From NCBI RefSeq assembly GCF_010015475.1, contig NZ_SSNI01000030.1:1-64000 (forward strand): a stretch of 64,000 nucleotides of DNA, in the 5' to 3' direction. Below the pieces are notes generated by a model that was given only the letters and a program-made list of their open reading frames with translations, ran no database searches and was not told the origin of the DNA. Source of the stretch: Pontibacter pamirensis. Lineage in GTDB: Bacteria; Bacteroidota; Bacteroidia; Cytophagales; Hymenobacteraceae. The translations under genes and the position numbers were made by a program. Below, in pieces: positions 16,884-26,434 of this stretch. The number at the start of each line of letters is the position of its first letter. Positions within the stretch are counted from its first letter, which is position 1.

Positions 16884-17894
16884 CTACTTCAGAAACGATA
16901 GCAGCGCCTCATGAAAACGCTGTGTGGCGGCTATATGCGGGATATGCCCTACTCCCTGCAACTCTACCAGTTTAGCATTCGGAATGGCCCGGGCTGTTTT
17001 CTTTCCCAACTCCGGATACTGCCCATGCTCCTGTAGCTTCCGCTTGTCTTTTATATACCCTTTCCCCACTATGGTTCTGTCCTCCTGCCCTATCACCAGG
17101 AGTGTAGGCACCTGCAGCTGAATAAATTCATACACGACCGGTTGCTGATAAATCATGGCATACGTCAGGGCTGAGGCCTCGGCCACCTTCGGATAATCCG
17201 AGTGCCCGATTTGCGCTGCAGGCACCTTCACCCACTCGTTATAGGCTGGTTTCCATGATGTATAGTAGGATTGGTGGTAGCCGCGGATACTTTCCTCTGT
17301 GCGTTTGAGCTCTGCCTGGTACAGCTCCTCCAGATTTTTGTAAGGCACAAACAATCTGTAATCCTCCAACCCAATTGGGTTTTCCAGCACCAGTTTCGAG
17401 GTCATCTCCGGGTACAGCAGTGCAAAGCGTGTGGCCAGCATGCCTCCCATGGAGTGCCCGACAACCGCCACCTGCTGCACACCTAAGTGCTGTAAAAGCG
17501 CCTTCGTATTCTCCGCTAGCTGGTGAAAGTTATAGTATACCTCCGGCTTGTCAGACTTACCAAAGCCTATCTGATCCGGCACGATAACGCGGTAGCCGTT
17601 CTCGGTCAGGAATTTTATGGTCTGCGCCCAGTAAGCCCCAAAAAAGTTCTTGCCGTGCAGCAGCAGAACTGCCGGAGGGTTTTGTATCTGCCTGGCAGGA
17701 GGCACATCCATATAAGCCATTTTGTATTGCTCGCCTTCCACGCTAACGGGCAGGTATTTCACTTCATAGGGGTAAGTATAGCCATCTAGCGTCGCGTTAA
17801 GCGTGGCAGGCACCTGGGCCTGTAGCGGCAGGCATAGCAGCCAGCACACACAGAGGGCACATATACTTCTGATAGTATTGTTCGTTTTCTCCAT
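16884..17894 (-). CDS. Exported alpha/beta-hydrolase
   Basis: A 336-residue hydrolase with a signal peptide ending 'LPLQAQ'. The oxyanion 'LLHGKNFFGAYW', the nucleophile elbow GHSMGG, an acid in 'VIGQEDRT' and the late His in 'GVGHIPH' complete a serine hydrolase triad of the alpha/beta fold. Substrate is unknown; the overall pattern resembles epoxide-hydrolase or peptidase-S33-like members. It probably acts in the periplasm or outside. Confidence 0.87.
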   Translation of the reverse strand: MEKTNNTIRSICALCVCWLLCLPLQAQVPATLNATLDGYTYPYEVKYLPVSVEGEQYKMAYMDVPPARQIQNPPAVLLLHGKNFFGAYWAQTIKFLTENGYRVIVPDQIGFGKSDKPEVYYNFHQLAENTKALLQHLGVQQVAVVGHSMGGMLATRFALLYPEMTSKLVLENPIGLEDYRLFVPYKNLEELYQAELKRTEESIRGYHQSYYTSWKPAYNEWVKVPAAQIGHSDYPKVAEASALTYAMIYQQPVVYEFIQLQVPTLLVIGQEDRTIVGKGYIKDKRKLQEHGQYPELGKKTARAIPNAKLVELQGVGHIPHIAATQRFHEALLSFLK

Positions 17895-18010
17895 TTTTTC
17901 GGGTTGTACCGCTATAATTTACTACGGAAACTTCAGATGGGTTTAAAACAAAAAAACCTGCCACCTGGGGTAGCAAGCTTTTCAGAACAAACAATTTATA
18001 CGAACCAATT

Positions 18011-19255
18011 TTACTGCACAAGAATCTTTTTTGTGTGGTACTTGTTGCCCTGCGCAATCTGCAGGTAATAAATACCGCGCCCGAAGGGGGTCAGGTCTAT
18101 CTGCCGGTTATAGTCCCCCGACAGCTTCTCCACGGTATCAACAAACACTTCTTCTCCGTTTCTGTCCATCACGCTTACCTTGGTGGTGCCTTTGTCCTGG
18201 AGGCTAAAGTTCAGGTTAAAGCGCCCATCGTTCGGGTTGGGGTAGAAGTTGATTTCTTCTACTTTTAACGCCTCTTTCTTTTTAGTTTCCACGGCAGCGC
18301 CCGCCTCTTTCAGTACTTGTTTGTCTTCCGGCTTCATGTCCTCCACGGTGGCTTTCATGAAAATCATGATGTGTGCACTTCCATGGTCAAGCTTCAGGAA
18401 ATCTGCTTTAACTTCTTCTTCATTGCCATTCTCATCTATTCTATAAACTTTATTTTTACCTGTCTTCTCATCTTTTATCACTTTAAGCTGAATCTTTGTT
18501 TCTCCCGGAGAAAGCAAGGAATCAATACTGATGGCACTCCTGCCTTTATGGACCACAATGCTTCTGATTTCATGAGGCTTCAGGGCTGCAATTGTTTCGC
18601 TACCGTGCCGCAGCCGGAATACGTTGCCTGCTGAATCTTTTACTGATTCAAACAGGACGTTGGGATGCAAGGTGCGGAATTTGACTACATCCCCATCCTT
18701 TACAGACTCTACTCGCTGGAAGTGCATGGCGCTGTCTCCTTTGTGGTTTAAAATCCTGCTTCCTTTTATCGAGCGGGCGAAGATGGTATCCATCTTATGG
18801 CTTCTGATACGTTCAAGCAGTGCTTTGTGATCTGCGCTGCTAACTTCACCGTCCAGCTTGTAGACTTTGAGTTTGTCGCCATGTAAAACACGAAACGCTG
18901 CGGTGTCCATTCTCAGGCCCTCCACATTAATAAGTGCTTTTCTGATGTCAGTAATGGCTACTGTAGTATCGAACTTAAGCGTACCAGCTATACCCTTGTG
19001 TAGGCGCCTCATCAAAACCGTATCCGCCCTGATGCCTTTAACGGACTGAAGGAGCTGTGCATGGTCTGCTGCCTGCACCGTAGTGTCCGTCAACTGCATT
19101 TTCCCGTTTACCTCTTTCATCATCCTGATACGCAGGGTCTTTGTTTTCTCTGTTTCTGCATCCTGTGCAGCTAGCTGGTGGAGGGGGAAAAAGGCCAGTA
19201 AAAAAGCGATGGCCATCTTTACCACATGCAAGAGAAGCGTAGTTACAGTATTCAT
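18011..19255 (-). CDS. Protein with T9SS type A sorting domain and internal repeats
   Basis: A 414-residue protein. A signal peptide ends near 'FFPLHQLAAQ'. The last 80 residues form a T9SS sorting domain: 'INFYPNPNDGRFNLNFSL', 'VSVMDRNGEEVF', 'GIYYLQIAQG' and a final 'KKILVQ'. The middle carries three related blocks of about 38 residues, each with 'D.(.)LL..V.G.R.DT...R.LH.G'. It should be exported across the outer membrane by T9SS and held at or released from the surface. It is divergent from the HK gene at 19549 with a 293-base shared promoter region, which suggests joint control. Confidence 0.85.
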   Translation of the reverse strand: MNTVTTLLLHVVKMAIAFLLAFFPLHQLAAQDAETEKTKTLRIRMMKEVNGKMQLTDTTVQAADHAQLLQSVKGIRADTVLMRRLHKGIAGTLKFDTTVAITDIRKALINVEGLRMDTAAFRVLHGDKLKVYKLDGEVSSADHKALLERIRSHKMDTIFARSIKGSRILNHKGDSAMHFQRVESVKDGDVVKFRTLHPNVLFESVKDSAGNVFRLRHGSETIAALKPHEIRSIVVHKGRSAISIDSLLSPGETKIQLKVIKDEKTGKNKVYRIDENGNEEEVKADFLKLDHGSAHIMIFMKATVEDMKPEDKQVLKEAGAAVETKKKEALKVEEINFYPNPNDGRFNLNFSLQDKGTTKVSVMDRNGEEVFVDTVEKLSGDYNRQIDLTPFGRGIYYLQIAQGNKYHTKKILVQ

Positions 19256-19548
19256 CTTTTTGTCCTTTTAAATTCTTGTTCAAACTTACGCCGTTTCGCG
19301 CCTCATTTTAGTTAAGGCAAGGTTAAAGTCTGTTAAAGAAATGTTAAATAAGAGGAAGGCTGCCAACTACTGTAAACATATGGTGGTGGTTGATAATACC
19401 GTCCGAAGTTCATACCTTATACTTGGCATTACCTCTTTCTGTATCAACAACTTAAATTTTTGCTACTGCATCTGTTAAAGCATTATCTAAAAGGTTAAAG
19501 AAAAGTTAAAGTCGAGCGCAGGGAGTTTCAAAAACGTACATTTGTTTT

Positions 19549-21798
19549 GTGAGCAAGCATATTATCATAGGCGTTATCGTGCTGATGAGCATCTCCCTGC
19601 TGGGTGTAGTAGGGCTGCAACTGTATTGGATTAACGACGCCATCAAAGTAAAGCAGGAGCAGTTTGACCGCAGCGTGAATACAGCGCTCACGAAAGTGGT
19701 GGAGAAGCTCGAAACACATGAAGCCGTTTCGGTGGTGGCGCACCAGATGGCATCCCTTAATAAAGAAAATCCAACTCTTTTACCGGACACAGCGCATGCC
19801 CCAGCGTTAGCAACAGAAGAAAAACACCCGGATACACCTTCGAAACCTGCAAAAGTCACTAAACCTGCTAAGCAAGTTCTGAAACCTCAGCCTGAAACGC
19901 CTAAGTCTACCGCCCTTCCATCTCCCTCCAAAAAAGAAACGGTAACAGCACATCGGGTAACCTATAATAATAACTTGCAAAAGGGTGAACCGGCAGACTT
20001 CATCATTATATCTCCGGATGGAAACATAAAATTTGACAACGGCAGAGTTACTCACCCTCTTGGGCGAAAGAACCTGAGAGACAATAAAGCAGAGGCAACC
20101 GCTCAGGTTATAGCCGCTTCTCCAATTTTCTACTCCTATCTCGATCGAGTAAAAGATTTGCCGGATACCATACATTTCAGGAATCCAGTTCTTGGGAAAG
20201 CCTATTCAATAGACTCTGCATTTCAGTGGGATAAAACGCTGGAATACAGAAAAATCGCTGATTCAGCAGCTATTTTGCTTCGGACACATCATACCCCACC
20301 CCTCCATATTTCTGTTGATACGCTGCGGTTTCTCGCAGCAGAAATGGGCAACCTGAAACATCAGAAAAGGATACCTATAACGTTTGAGCCTGCTGCTATA
20401 TCCTCTGTAAATGTGCGCAACGACAGCATCTTTATTTACCGTACCGATACGGCAAGGCAGGCATACTTCCGCCGTGGCGCTACAGCCCGATCAGGAAACG
20501 CAGCCCGCGCCACCGTCTGGAGAGAAGCTACGCCGATGAGGATGGAAGCGCCATTGAAGGTTACTGCAAAGCTACAGGAGACGAAGGTGGCCACACCAAC
20601 AAGAGTGACGACCAAAGGCAAGGACGGCGCAGTGAAACCCGCCAGATTGCCACATGCCAGAACAGACGCCTCCAATATTGAAAAAATAGAAATTAAGAAG
20701 GATAAGCTAAACGATGTAGTACAGAAAATGGTAGTGGAGTATGCGGTGAAAGACGAGCCTCTGCAGGAGCGCCTGAACCTGCACGGCCTGCAGCCACTGC
20801 TGAAGGCGGAACTGCAGCAACAGGGCATTCAGCTTGATTTTGGCTTTTGGGTCGTAGCGGGGCAAACCGATACAGTGGCCGCGCAGAACTTGAGCGCCAT
20901 CCGGCATCAGGCCTTACCTAGTTACAAAGCTACCCTCTTCCCGAACGATATTTTTGATAAGCCGGATTACCTGGGTCTTTACTTCCCCGATAGTAAAGCC
21001 TATGCCTTGAAATCGCTGTGGGGGATGTTGTCGCTTTCGGTCCTATTCACGCTGGTAATCATCGCTACCTTCGGCACCACCATTCACATCATCTATAAGC
21101 AGAAGAAGCTCTCGGAGATGAAGAACGACTTCATCAACAACATGACGCATGAGTTTAAAACACCCATCGCCACCATTTCATTGGCTACAGATTCCATTGC
21201 AAACCCGAAAGTATTCGAGAACCCGGACAAGATACAGTATTATACCCGCATCATCCGGGAGGAAAACAAGCGGATGAATGCACAGGTAGAGAACGTGCTG
21301 CAGATAGCGTTGCTGGAGAAAAATGAGTTTAAGATGAACCTGCAGCCGATTGATGTGCATGCACTTATTATCAAAGCCATTGAAGGTATACGCCTGCAGG
21401 TGGAGCAGCGCCTGGGGCAGGTAAATGTGCAACTGGATGCCCTGCAGCATGAGCTACTGTCTGATGAGGTGCACCTCTACAATGTGATCTGCAATCTCCT
21501 CGACAACGCAAACAAATATTCACCTGCATCACCTGACATACAGCTTGTAACAGAAAACGTGAACGGGGGCATTCTGATTGCCGTGGAAGACAAAGGCATA
21601 GGCATGAGCAAGGATACGCAGCAGCGGGTGTTCGAAAAGTTTTACAGGGTACCAACAGGCAACCTGCACAATGTTAAAGGCTTCGGCCTTGGCCTGAGCT
21701 ATGTGAAGGCGATTGTACAGGCGCACCACGGAGACATCAAATTAAAGAGTGAATTAGGAAAAGGCAGCCGGTTTGAGATTTTTTTACCATTGATTTAA
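19549..21798 (+). CDS. Sensor histidine kinase with large periplasmic region
   Basis: A 749-residue kinase. Helix 1 covers about residues 4-24 and helix 2 about 491-513, leaving some 460 periplasmic residues rich in Pro, Lys and Thr. The H-box is 'FINNMTHEFKTPIATISLA'; the HATPase has 'NLLDNANKYS', 'DKGIGM' and 'GFGLGLSYV'. The start is GTG 19549, supported by the conserved leader 'IIIGVIVLMSISLLGVVGLQ' and the lack of an upstream ATG. The response regulator begins 26 bases downstream. Confidence 0.9.
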   Translation: MSKHIIIGVIVLMSISLLGVVGLQLYWINDAIKVKQEQFDRSVNTALTKVVEKLETHEAVSVVAHQMASLNKENPTLLPDTAHAPALATEEKHPDTPSKPAKVTKPAKQVLKPQPETPKSTALPSPSKKETVTAHRVTYNNNLQKGEPADFIIISPDGNIKFDNGRVTHPLGRKNLRDNKAEATAQVIAASPIFYSYLDRVKDLPDTIHFRNPVLGKAYSIDSAFQWDKTLEYRKIADSAAILLRTHHTPPLHISVDTLRFLAAEMGNLKHQKRIPITFEPAAISSVNVRNDSIFIYRTDTARQAYFRRGATARSGNAARATVWREATPMRMEAPLKVTAKLQETKVATPTRVTTKGKDGAVKPARLPHARTDASNIEKIEIKKDKLNDVVQKMVVEYAVKDEPLQERLNLHGLQPLLKAELQQQGIQLDFGFWVVAGQTDTVAAQNLSAIRHQALPSYKATLFPNDIFDKPDYLGLYFPDSKAYALKSLWGMLSLSVLFTLVIIATFGTTIHIIYKQKKLSEMKNDFINNMTHEFKTPIATISLATDSIANPKVFENPDKIQYYTRIIREENKRMNAQVENVLQIALLEKNEFKMNLQPIDVHALIIKAIEGIRLQVEQRLGQVNVQLDALQHELLSDEVHLYNVICNLLDNANKYSPASPDIQLVTENVNGGILIAVEDKGIGMSKDTQQRVFEKFYRVPTGNLHNVKGFGLGLSYVKAIVQAHHGDIKLKSELGKGSRFEIFLPLI

Positions 21799-21824
21799 TT
21801 CAGTTATTCAAATATGCAGGAACC

Positions 21825-22538
21825 ATGGCAGAAACAGTGACGAAAATACTTTTGGCTGAAGATGACCCAAACTTCGGCATTGTGCTGCGCGACTACCTTG
21901 AACTGCACGATTATGAAGTTACCCTTTGCGTCGACGGTTGCAAAGGCCTTACTGCTTTCCGGAAAGGCACTTACGACCTTTGCATACTCGATGTAATGAT
22001 GCCGGAGAAGGATGGCTTTACGCTTGCGCGGGACATAAAGAAACTCAACCCAAACGTGCCGCTTATCTTTCTGACTGCTAAAACCTTGAAAGAAGATATG
22101 CTGGAGGGTTTTAAAATAGGTGCCGATGATTACATCACCAAGCCGTTCGACTCTGAAGTACTGCTCTGCAAGATAAAAGCCATTCTTAACCGGAAAGCCG
22201 GAGCAGGAACGGCAAAACCTGAACAATCAGAATTTATGATTGGGCAGTATATTTTCCAGCCAAAGCTGCGCCTGCTTACCCGGAAAGAGCAGGAACAAAA
22301 GCTTTCTCCTAAAGAAGCTGACCTGCTGCGCATGCTGTGCCAGCACCTGAACGATGTACTACCCCGCGAAGAAGCCCTGCATCAAATCTGGCACGAAGAC
22401 AGCTACTTTACCGCTAGAAGCATGGATGTGTACATCGCCAAGCTTCGGAAATTCCTGAAAGAAGATTCTACTGTAGAAATCATCAACATACACGGGCAGG
22501 GTTATAGGTTATGCGTACACAACGGTGCCCAGCTTTAG
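21825..22538 (+). CDS. OmpR/PhoB-family response regulator
   Basis: A 237-residue regulator with an N-terminal receiver ('LLAEDDPNFG', phosphoacceptor in 'LCILDVMMPEKDGF', Lys in 'YITKPFD') and a C-terminal winged helix ('LSPKEADLLRML', 'RSMDVYIAKLRKFL', 'IHGQGYRL'). It is the cognate partner of the kinase just upstream. The divergent T9SS gene is a natural candidate target. Confidence 0.93.
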   Translation: MAETVTKILLAEDDPNFGIVLRDYLELHDYEVTLCVDGCKGLTAFRKGTYDLCILDVMMPEKDGFTLARDIKKLNPNVPLIFLTAKTLKEDMLEGFKIGADDYITKPFDSEVLLCKIKAILNRKAGAGTAKPEQSEFMIGQYIFQPKLRLLTRKEQEQKLSPKEADLLRMLCQHLNDVLPREEALHQIWHEDSYFTARSMDVYIAKLRKFLKEDSTVEIINIHGQGYRLCVHNGAQL

Positions 22539-22902
22539 TTTTGCTGCAGCTATAACATACGCTGCAGCCCCTGTCTCTTGTGTTGTCAGTTCCTTTTATC
22601 AACAAACTTAATAGTTTGATTCCTCCTTTTTCACCACTAAGCCTCCCACTATTTTATACGCCTCTTTTATTCCAGATTGACAGACTTTTATAGCTTTATA
22701 AGGAATTTATATACCAAAAAATAAATACTTTTAAAGTAATAATACCTGTTCAGATATTATTATATATTTGGCTTCTGTAAGGCACGTTCATCTTCCTTTT
22801 CTGGAATATCTCTTTTGATTGGCAAGCGCCAAAAGGTGCTGCCTAGGGGTGGTGCGTCTGGTTTTGAGCTATTTGAATATTTATACATTAACTTAATTAG
22901 CC
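22539..22902. other. 364-base intergenic region without gene
   Basis: AT-rich in its second half (22690-22770). It should hold the promoter of the lipoprotein at 22903. No repeat, RNA gene or small frame worth calling was seen. Confidence 0.5.
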
Positions 22903-23544
22903 ATGAAAAAACTTTTACTATTCGTCATGCTCTGCGTTGTCTTGACAAGCTGCGGACCTCAGATTTACCAGGCTGCCTCTTTCAAGGAGGAAAGCAAGAA
23001 CCACAAGGTAGTGGCTATTATGCCTTTCGAGGTGCTGATAGAAGCCAGAAAATTACCGAAAGGTATAACACATGAGATGCTTGAAGAGCAGCAGCGTGAC
23101 TATGGCTATGGCATGCAAAGCGATGTGTATGGCTATTTTCTGAGGCAAATGAGTAAGAACCGTTACACGGTAACTTTCCAGGATGTGCACAAAACGAACG
23201 CCATATTAGAGGATGCCGGCATCACGTACGAAGAATTGCGCAAAGCCTCTAAAGAAGAAATCTGCGAGATACTGGGTGTGGATGCCGTTGTATCTGGCAA
23301 TGCTACAATGGCAAAGCCTATGTCTGACGGTGCAGCCATTGCTGTAGGGCTTTTGGTTGGTGCCTGGGGGCCAACAAACTCTGTAAACACTACCATTACC
23401 ATACACGAAGGAGCGAAAGGCGACCTGATGTGGAAGTATGATTACGTAGCCTCCGGAAGCGTAGGCAGCAGCAGGCAATCACTTTCCAACGCCCTGATGC
23501 GTAACTCATCCAAGAAATTCCCTTATAAGAATCAAAAATCTTAA
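22903..23544 (+). CDS. Lipoprotein, GNA1162/CsgG-like fold suspected
   Basis: A 213-residue lipoprotein: the lipobox 'VVLTSC' places the lipidated Cys at residue 17. 'KVVAIMPFEVLIEARK' and 'ILGVDAVVSGNATM' follow the pattern of the TolB-N/CsgG/DUF799 families, in which a periplasmic alpha/beta domain recurs. A glycine-rich hydrophobic stretch 'GAAIAVGLLVGAWG' lies near residue 145. It is monocistronic and ends at a terminator. Exact family uncertain. Confidence 0.75.
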   Translation: MKKLLLFVMLCVVLTSCGPQIYQAASFKEESKNHKVVAIMPFEVLIEARKLPKGITHEMLEEQQRDYGYGMQSDVYGYFLRQMSKNRYTVTFQDVHKTNAILEDAGITYEELRKASKEEICEILGVDAVVSGNATMAKPMSDGAAIAVGLLVGAWGPTNSVNTTITIHEGAKGDLMWKYDYVASGSVGSSRQSLSNALMRNSSKKFPYKNQKS

Positions 23545-23566
23545 CAAGGTCATCAGATAGCATAAA

Positions 23567-23602
23567 AACGGCCCCTGCATTTATTACAATGCAGGGGCCG
23601 TT
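23567..23602. terminator. Bidirectional terminator hairpin
   Basis: Perfect 14-bp arms (23567-23580 and 23589-23602) and an 8-base loop, with AA/TT flanks. It lies between convergent genes (lipoprotein and beta-barrel protein). Confidence 0.85.
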
Positions 23603-23669
23603 ATATTTAAACGAGTTTAGGCTACCGCAAAGCAGTAGCCCAATACTTAACTAAACATTAAACTCATTA

Positions 23670-24398
23670 TTAAAATGTAAATCCGACAGATGCTTTCACC
23701 ACACGATTAAAGGTATCGAAACTGCGATTGTCATCAACGCTGTTGAGGCCGTAATCGTAGCCGGCGCTCAGGTTAAAGCCATTGGCGAATTTATAACCAA
23801 GGCCACCTGTTACAGCCACATCAAATTCACGAAAGCTGCTTTTCACATCAAACTCCTGATTTAGTGCCCTGATTCCTAAAGCACCTGCCTCTGTTCTCAC
23901 TTTATTAGAGATAAGGTAAGAAACCTGCGGACCGGCAAAAATATGGAAGCCCTCTCCTACATAAACCTTGGCCAGCACAGGTAAATCCAGATACTCAGCC
24001 CTATTGGTGATAGTAACGTTTGTATTCAGAAAGTCAAGCTGCTCTACTGGAACTTTGCCTGTCAGCACGGTACCTTTTTGCGAATACTGCAGCCCCGGCT
24101 CAATTTCGAAGCCCGGTAGTATCGGAATGGCTACATAGCCACCTGCATGAAATCCTGTGCGCATTTGCCGTGAAAAAGAACCACCCGACATGTCAGCTAA
24201 ATCCTGCAGGCTCTGCATAGTTTCACCTTCCCAATCTGCCAGGTTTACACCTGCTCTTATCCCGAAACGCACCGTTGATTGCTGCTTCTGCGTGTTGTAT
24301 GGTTGTGATGGATTTATATATCCCGGTCTTTTTTGTGCACTCGCATCGCTTACTGCAAAGCCTAACGCAACTGCCATCAGTAGAAATATCTTTTTCAT
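23670..24398 (-). CDS. Outer-membrane beta-barrel protein (PorT-like family)
   Basis: A 242-residue protein with a signal peptide ending 'AVSDASAQ'. Alternating hydrophobic strands such as 'FGIRAGVNLADW', 'YVAIPILPGFEIEPGLQYSQKG' and 'FNLSAGYDYGLNSV', and a C-terminal aromatic 'VKASVGFTF', indicate an eight-stranded barrel of the outer-membrane beta-barrel/PorT superfamily. Monocistronic, with a 385-base upstream region. No specific role can be assigned. Confidence 0.85.
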   Translation of the reverse strand: MKKIFLLMAVALGFAVSDASAQKRPGYINPSQPYNTQKQQSTVRFGIRAGVNLADWEGETMQSLQDLADMSGGSFSRQMRTGFHAGGYVAIPILPGFEIEPGLQYSQKGTVLTGKVPVEQLDFLNTNVTITNRAEYLDLPVLAKVYVGEGFHIFAGPQVSYLISNKVRTEAGALGIRALNQEFDVKSSFREFDVAVTGGLGYKFANGFNLSAGYDYGLNSVDDNRSFDTFNRVVKASVGFTF

Positions 24399-24783
24399 GA
24401 TTGTAGTCTTTTTAACATACCCTATAAATTTCTAAGCTGCGCTGCTTGATTGTGAAGAATGGAATAACCGTGCCAGAAAGGTTCCCTTGATGCCTGCCCT
24501 ATGTAAATTAAATTGCAATTAGTTCATTATCAGATAAATAATTTTAATTATAAATATGAATCTGATATTAAACGGAGGAATTTATAATGATTACCAAGCC
24601 TTTTTTAAGGCGGAGAGAGTAGACGAGTGATAGACTCAAAGAAAGACTGGCGCTAAAGCTGTAAGGAAATTAGAGGTATACGATACAATTATATACTTGT
24701 GAACAGTTGCCCACACCATGTAAATACTGAATCGGCAAAGATTAAAATAGTAGCTTTGCAGCCGCAACAGAAGGATACAAGAG
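24399..24783. other. 385-base divergent promoter region
   Basis: Lies between the barrel gene (minus) and the NA37 gene (plus). AT-rich around 24520-24590. No gene or repeat is supported; a 68-codon minus-strand frame here overlaps the NA37 gene and is a shadow. Confidence 0.5.
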
Positions 24784-25833
24784 ATGAACGAAAAAACACA
24801 GGTGCGACTGAAGCAAGTAGCCGTGCACCGGGTAGGTAACAAAGCAAAAGACGAAGGTGTAGTGGCCTCGAAGGAAGTGGTGGATCTACGTGATGAGCAG
24901 CTGTCGGACCTGCTGCTGAACTACTTTCTGTCCCCTTTTAAGCAAGAAGAATTCTTCCGGTTTACGCATACCTCCGACATTGCCCTGAATGAGATGTTCG
25001 CCTATTCCGCCCTGATTTTTAGTGAGCCCGCCAAGTTCTTTGAATATTCCGTGCATATCCTAAACCACCTGTATGAGCAGTCGGACCACCCGAAGGTAAA
25101 AAGCGGTGAACTGTACGTGGTGCATTTTGCAGGTTGCTTGATGGAAGACGATTTTGTGGAGGCCGTTGGTATTTTTAAATCAGAGAATAAAGATACTTTC
25201 CTGACTTTCCAAGACAACAACGATGACCTGAACGTGGATTACCACTCCGGCGTTAACCTGAAAGGCGTAGACAAAGGCTGTATGATATATAACATGGAGG
25301 CCGAGGATGGCTTCAGAGTAAAATTAGTAGATGCCAACAGTACCGATGCCGTTTTCTGGAAGGAGGATTTCCTGAACGTGACGGAACTGAAGGACACGAA
25401 CTTCAACACGAAGGCTGCTCTGAACCTATGCAAGGATTTTTCGGAAGAGGTGTTCGCTAAAACTGAAAGCAAAAAAGCACAGGTCGATTTTATCAGCCGC
25501 TCTGTCGACTATTTCTCAAAGAGTGAGACATTTGACCTGGAGGAGTTCACCAGCAGCGTGATTGATGAACCGGAAACAAAAGAGCGCTTTAAAGACTATA
25601 GCCAGGCATTTGCCGAAGAGCGCGACATAGAAGGCTTTGCAGACTTTGCCATCAACAAAAACACGGTGCGCAACATGAAGCGCAAGTTCCGCAACTTTAT
25701 AAAGCTGGATACGCAGATAGAAATCAAGTTCAGCGGTTATAACCCTGAACAGAGTGAGCAGTATGTGGAACGCGGCTTTGACCAGGAACGGGGCATGCAC
25801 TTTTACAAAGTATACTTCCACAGCGAAAGTTAA
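24784..25833 (+). CDS. Nucleoid-associated protein, NA37/YejK family
   Basis: A 349-residue cytoplasmic protein. The family pattern is visible in the N-terminal 'AVHRVGNK' followed by 'LLNYFLSPFK', then 'HVLN'-like 'SVHILNHLYEQS', 'GELYVVHFAGCLMED' and the C-terminal basic 'TVRNMKRKFRNFIKLDTQIEIKF'. Family members in gammaproteobacteria (YejK/NdpA) bind the nucleoid; their exact job is unsettled. Monocistronic. Confidence 0.88.
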   Translation: MNEKTQVRLKQVAVHRVGNKAKDEGVVASKEVVDLRDEQLSDLLLNYFLSPFKQEEFFRFTHTSDIALNEMFAYSALIFSEPAKFFEYSVHILNHLYEQSDHPKVKSGELYVVHFAGCLMEDDFVEAVGIFKSENKDTFLTFQDNNDDLNVDYHSGVNLKGVDKGCMIYNMEAEDGFRVKLVDANSTDAVFWKEDFLNVTELKDTNFNTKAALNLCKDFSEEVFAKTESKKAQVDFISRSVDYFSKSETFDLEEFTSSVIDEPETKERFKDYSQAFAEERDIEGFADFAINKNTVRNMKRKFRNFIKLDTQIEIKFSGYNPEQSEQYVERGFDQERGMHFYKVYFHSES

Positions 25834-25940
25834 CGCCAGCTGTAGAACTATCGCTAGAGCGGCTTTGTTAAAAAACCTTCAGTGACGTATAAAACGGAAC
25901 GAAAATTGTTCTGCAACACCGGAAGATAAAAACCGATAAT

Positions 25941-26384
25941 ATGAAGAGAATAGCCTTTGCTTTATTTTTTGCACTTGCCACTACGGCCACTTTTGCACAA
26001 GGCCCTGCTGTTTCACAGCAGGAGGCTACAGCCGCACAGGCAGGTTCTAAATCACTTGAGCAGCGTGCGAACGAGATTACAATAGGTATGGCCAAACACC
26101 TGCGCCTTACCCCGGACCAAACTCAGAAGATAAAAGCTATAAACCTCAAAAGCATGCAAAATGCGGAGGAGGCCAAAATAAAGTTTCAGAGAGACCCCCA
26201 AAAGATTGTAAAGCAGATGGACGTAATCAGCCAGTCCAGGATTTCTCTGATAAAAGACGTGTTGACGCCACTGCAGTTTCAGCAGTACCAGCAGCGACGA
26301 GAAGAAAAAATGGGCGTGCCGCGCGAAGCACAGAGCAACCCCTCGTCGCGGCATGAGAGTTCACTAAACCAGGAAAGTTACTAA
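25941..26384 (+). CDS. Small exported helical protein (Spy-like layout)
   Basis: A 147-residue protein. The signal peptide 'MKRIAFALFFALATTATFAQ' precedes a helical, charged mature region with 'LRLTPDQTQKIKAINLKSM' and 'LTPLQFQQYQQRREEK'. The repeated 'LTPxQ' elements follow the Spy/CpxP pattern, and the protein resembles that at 14782-15165. It may bind unfolded or envelope proteins; this is inference. Confidence 0.72.
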   Translation: MKRIAFALFFALATTATFAQGPAVSQQEATAAQAGSKSLEQRANEITIGMAKHLRLTPDQTQKIKAINLKSMQNAEEAKIKFQRDPQKIVKQMDVISQSRISLIKDVLTPLQFQQYQQRREEKMGVPREAQSNPSSRHESSLNQESY

Positions 26385-26386
26385 TC

Positions 26387-26414
26387 AAAAAGCATGGCAA
26401 CTGCCATGCTTTTT
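26387..26414. terminator. Terminator hairpin
   Basis: Arms 26387-26398 and 26403-26414 form a stem around an AACT loop, flanked by A and T runs, so it can work on both strands. It sits between convergent genes. Confidence 0.85.
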
Positions 26415-26434
26415 CTCTTCTAAATGACTTATAC

